From the NCBI GenBank assembly GCA_002366755.1, contig DFBV01000054.1, forward strand, positions 3,005 through 9,993: DNA of 6,989 nt. Reading direction: 5' to 3'. Each line of letters opens with the position of its first letter. The stretch's first letter is position 1. Position numbers and translations under genes: made by a program. Of the stretch, positions 6,578 through 6,989 are shown one piece after another. The notes under the pieces were generated by a model that saw only the letters and a program-made list of their open reading frames with translations, was not told where the DNA came from and did not search any database. The DNA is from Anaerolineales bacterium UBA3071 (GTDB lineage: Bacteria > Chloroflexota > Anaerolineae > UBA3071).

Positions 6578-6989
6578 CTAGTTCCGCCCTGTGACCAAGG
6601 CCAGCAAGGCCATACGGACGGGCACGCCGTTAGCCGCCTGGCGAAAGTAGGCTGCGCCCTCGTAGTCATCCACTTCTGCGGTGATTTCATCGACGCGTGG
6701 CAAAGGGTGCATGATGGAGATGCCTGGTTTGGCCTGTTGGATCATGGCCCTGTCCACCACGTAGGAGCCGCTCAGCCGTTCGTACGCGGCCGAATCCTCG
6801 AACCGCTCCCGTTGGATGCGGGTCACGTAGAGCACATCGCTGCGGCGCATGGCAGCCGCCAGGTCGCCGCCTTCGCTGATCTCTGCCCCCAACTTCTTCA
6901 GATCTGCTGTGATCGCCGCGGGCATCTCCAGACCAGGCGGCGAAACGAAGAGGAGACGAACACCGGAGCGGGCCAGCAGATAGACCAAT
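6578..6989 (-). CDS. pyrB: Aspartate carbamoyltransferase catalytic chain, C-terminal part (truncated by window edge)
   Basis: The last 136 residues of PyrB, which makes N-carbamoyl-L-aspartate from carbamoyl phosphate and aspartate in de novo pyrimidine synthesis. The visible part is the aspartate-binding domain. Counting from the codon ending at 6988, VTRIQRERF has R57 and Q59 matching the aspartate-binding Arg and Gln of the E. coli enzyme; MHPLPRVDEI (93-102) is the conserved HPLPR loop; and AYFRQAANGVPVRMALLALV near the end matches the family C-terminus. The usual length is about 300-310 residues, so roughly 170 residues, including the carbamoyl-phosphate site, lie beyond the right edge. 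The first in-window codon of this frame is TTG read as Leu, not a start. No pyrI follows. The next gene downstream is the acyl-CoA synthetase. Confidence 0.95.
   Translation of the reverse strand, partial: LVYLLARSGVRLLFVSPPGLEMPAAITADLKKLGAEISEGGDLAAAMRRSDVLYVTRIQRERFEDSAAYERLSGSYVVDRAMIQQAKPGISIMHPLPRVDEITAEVDDYEGAAYFRQAANGVPVRMALLALVTGRN

Overview
The window looks like a fragment of a GC-rich bacterial genome, most likely Chloroflexota of the Anaerolineae type. This is inferred from style, not from a marker gene. The first gene has Thr/Pro-rich linkers of the 'TPTPT' kind and a YRIYLPLILK segment, both common in secreted Chloroflexota proteins. A single-chain ADP-forming acyl-CoA synthetase also fits that group.

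Layout. Positions 1-2337 (+) hold the 3' part of a large, probably extracellular, mosaic protein: a DNRLRE-type domain, an Ig-like segment and a roughly 380-residue C-terminal module I do not recognise, joined by Thr/Pro linkers. Its reading frame is open to the left edge, so the gene starts outside the window. Nine bases later, 2347-3999 (+) encodes a complete ABC-F protein with two ATPase domains. From 4000 to 4424 there is no confidently assigned gene. This stretch holds a short protein-like ORF (4018-4215, TTG start) that may be a gene remnant, a strong 12-bp hairpin (4247-4279), and a small cluster of GGGATGATG-like repeats. On the minus strand, 4425-6560 encodes a complete 711-residue acyl-CoA synthetase (ADP-forming), and 6578-6989 encodes the C-terminal 136 residues of aspartate carbamoyltransferase (pyrB), running off the right edge.

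Transcription. The two plus-strand genes form a tight tandem pair. pyrB and the synthetase gene form a second one (17-base gap) reading towards the first, so the 4000-4424 region lies between converging units. The synthetase would make ATP from an acyl-CoA, ADP and phosphate (or the reverse). pyrB commits carbamoyl phosphate to pyrimidines. The ABC-F protein acts on the ribosome. No shared pathway between the two pairs is evident.

I found no CRISPR array, tRNA, rRNA, insertion sequence or recognisable defence system. The least explained parts are the C-terminal module of the secreted protein, the orphan short ORF, and the substrate of the synthetase.
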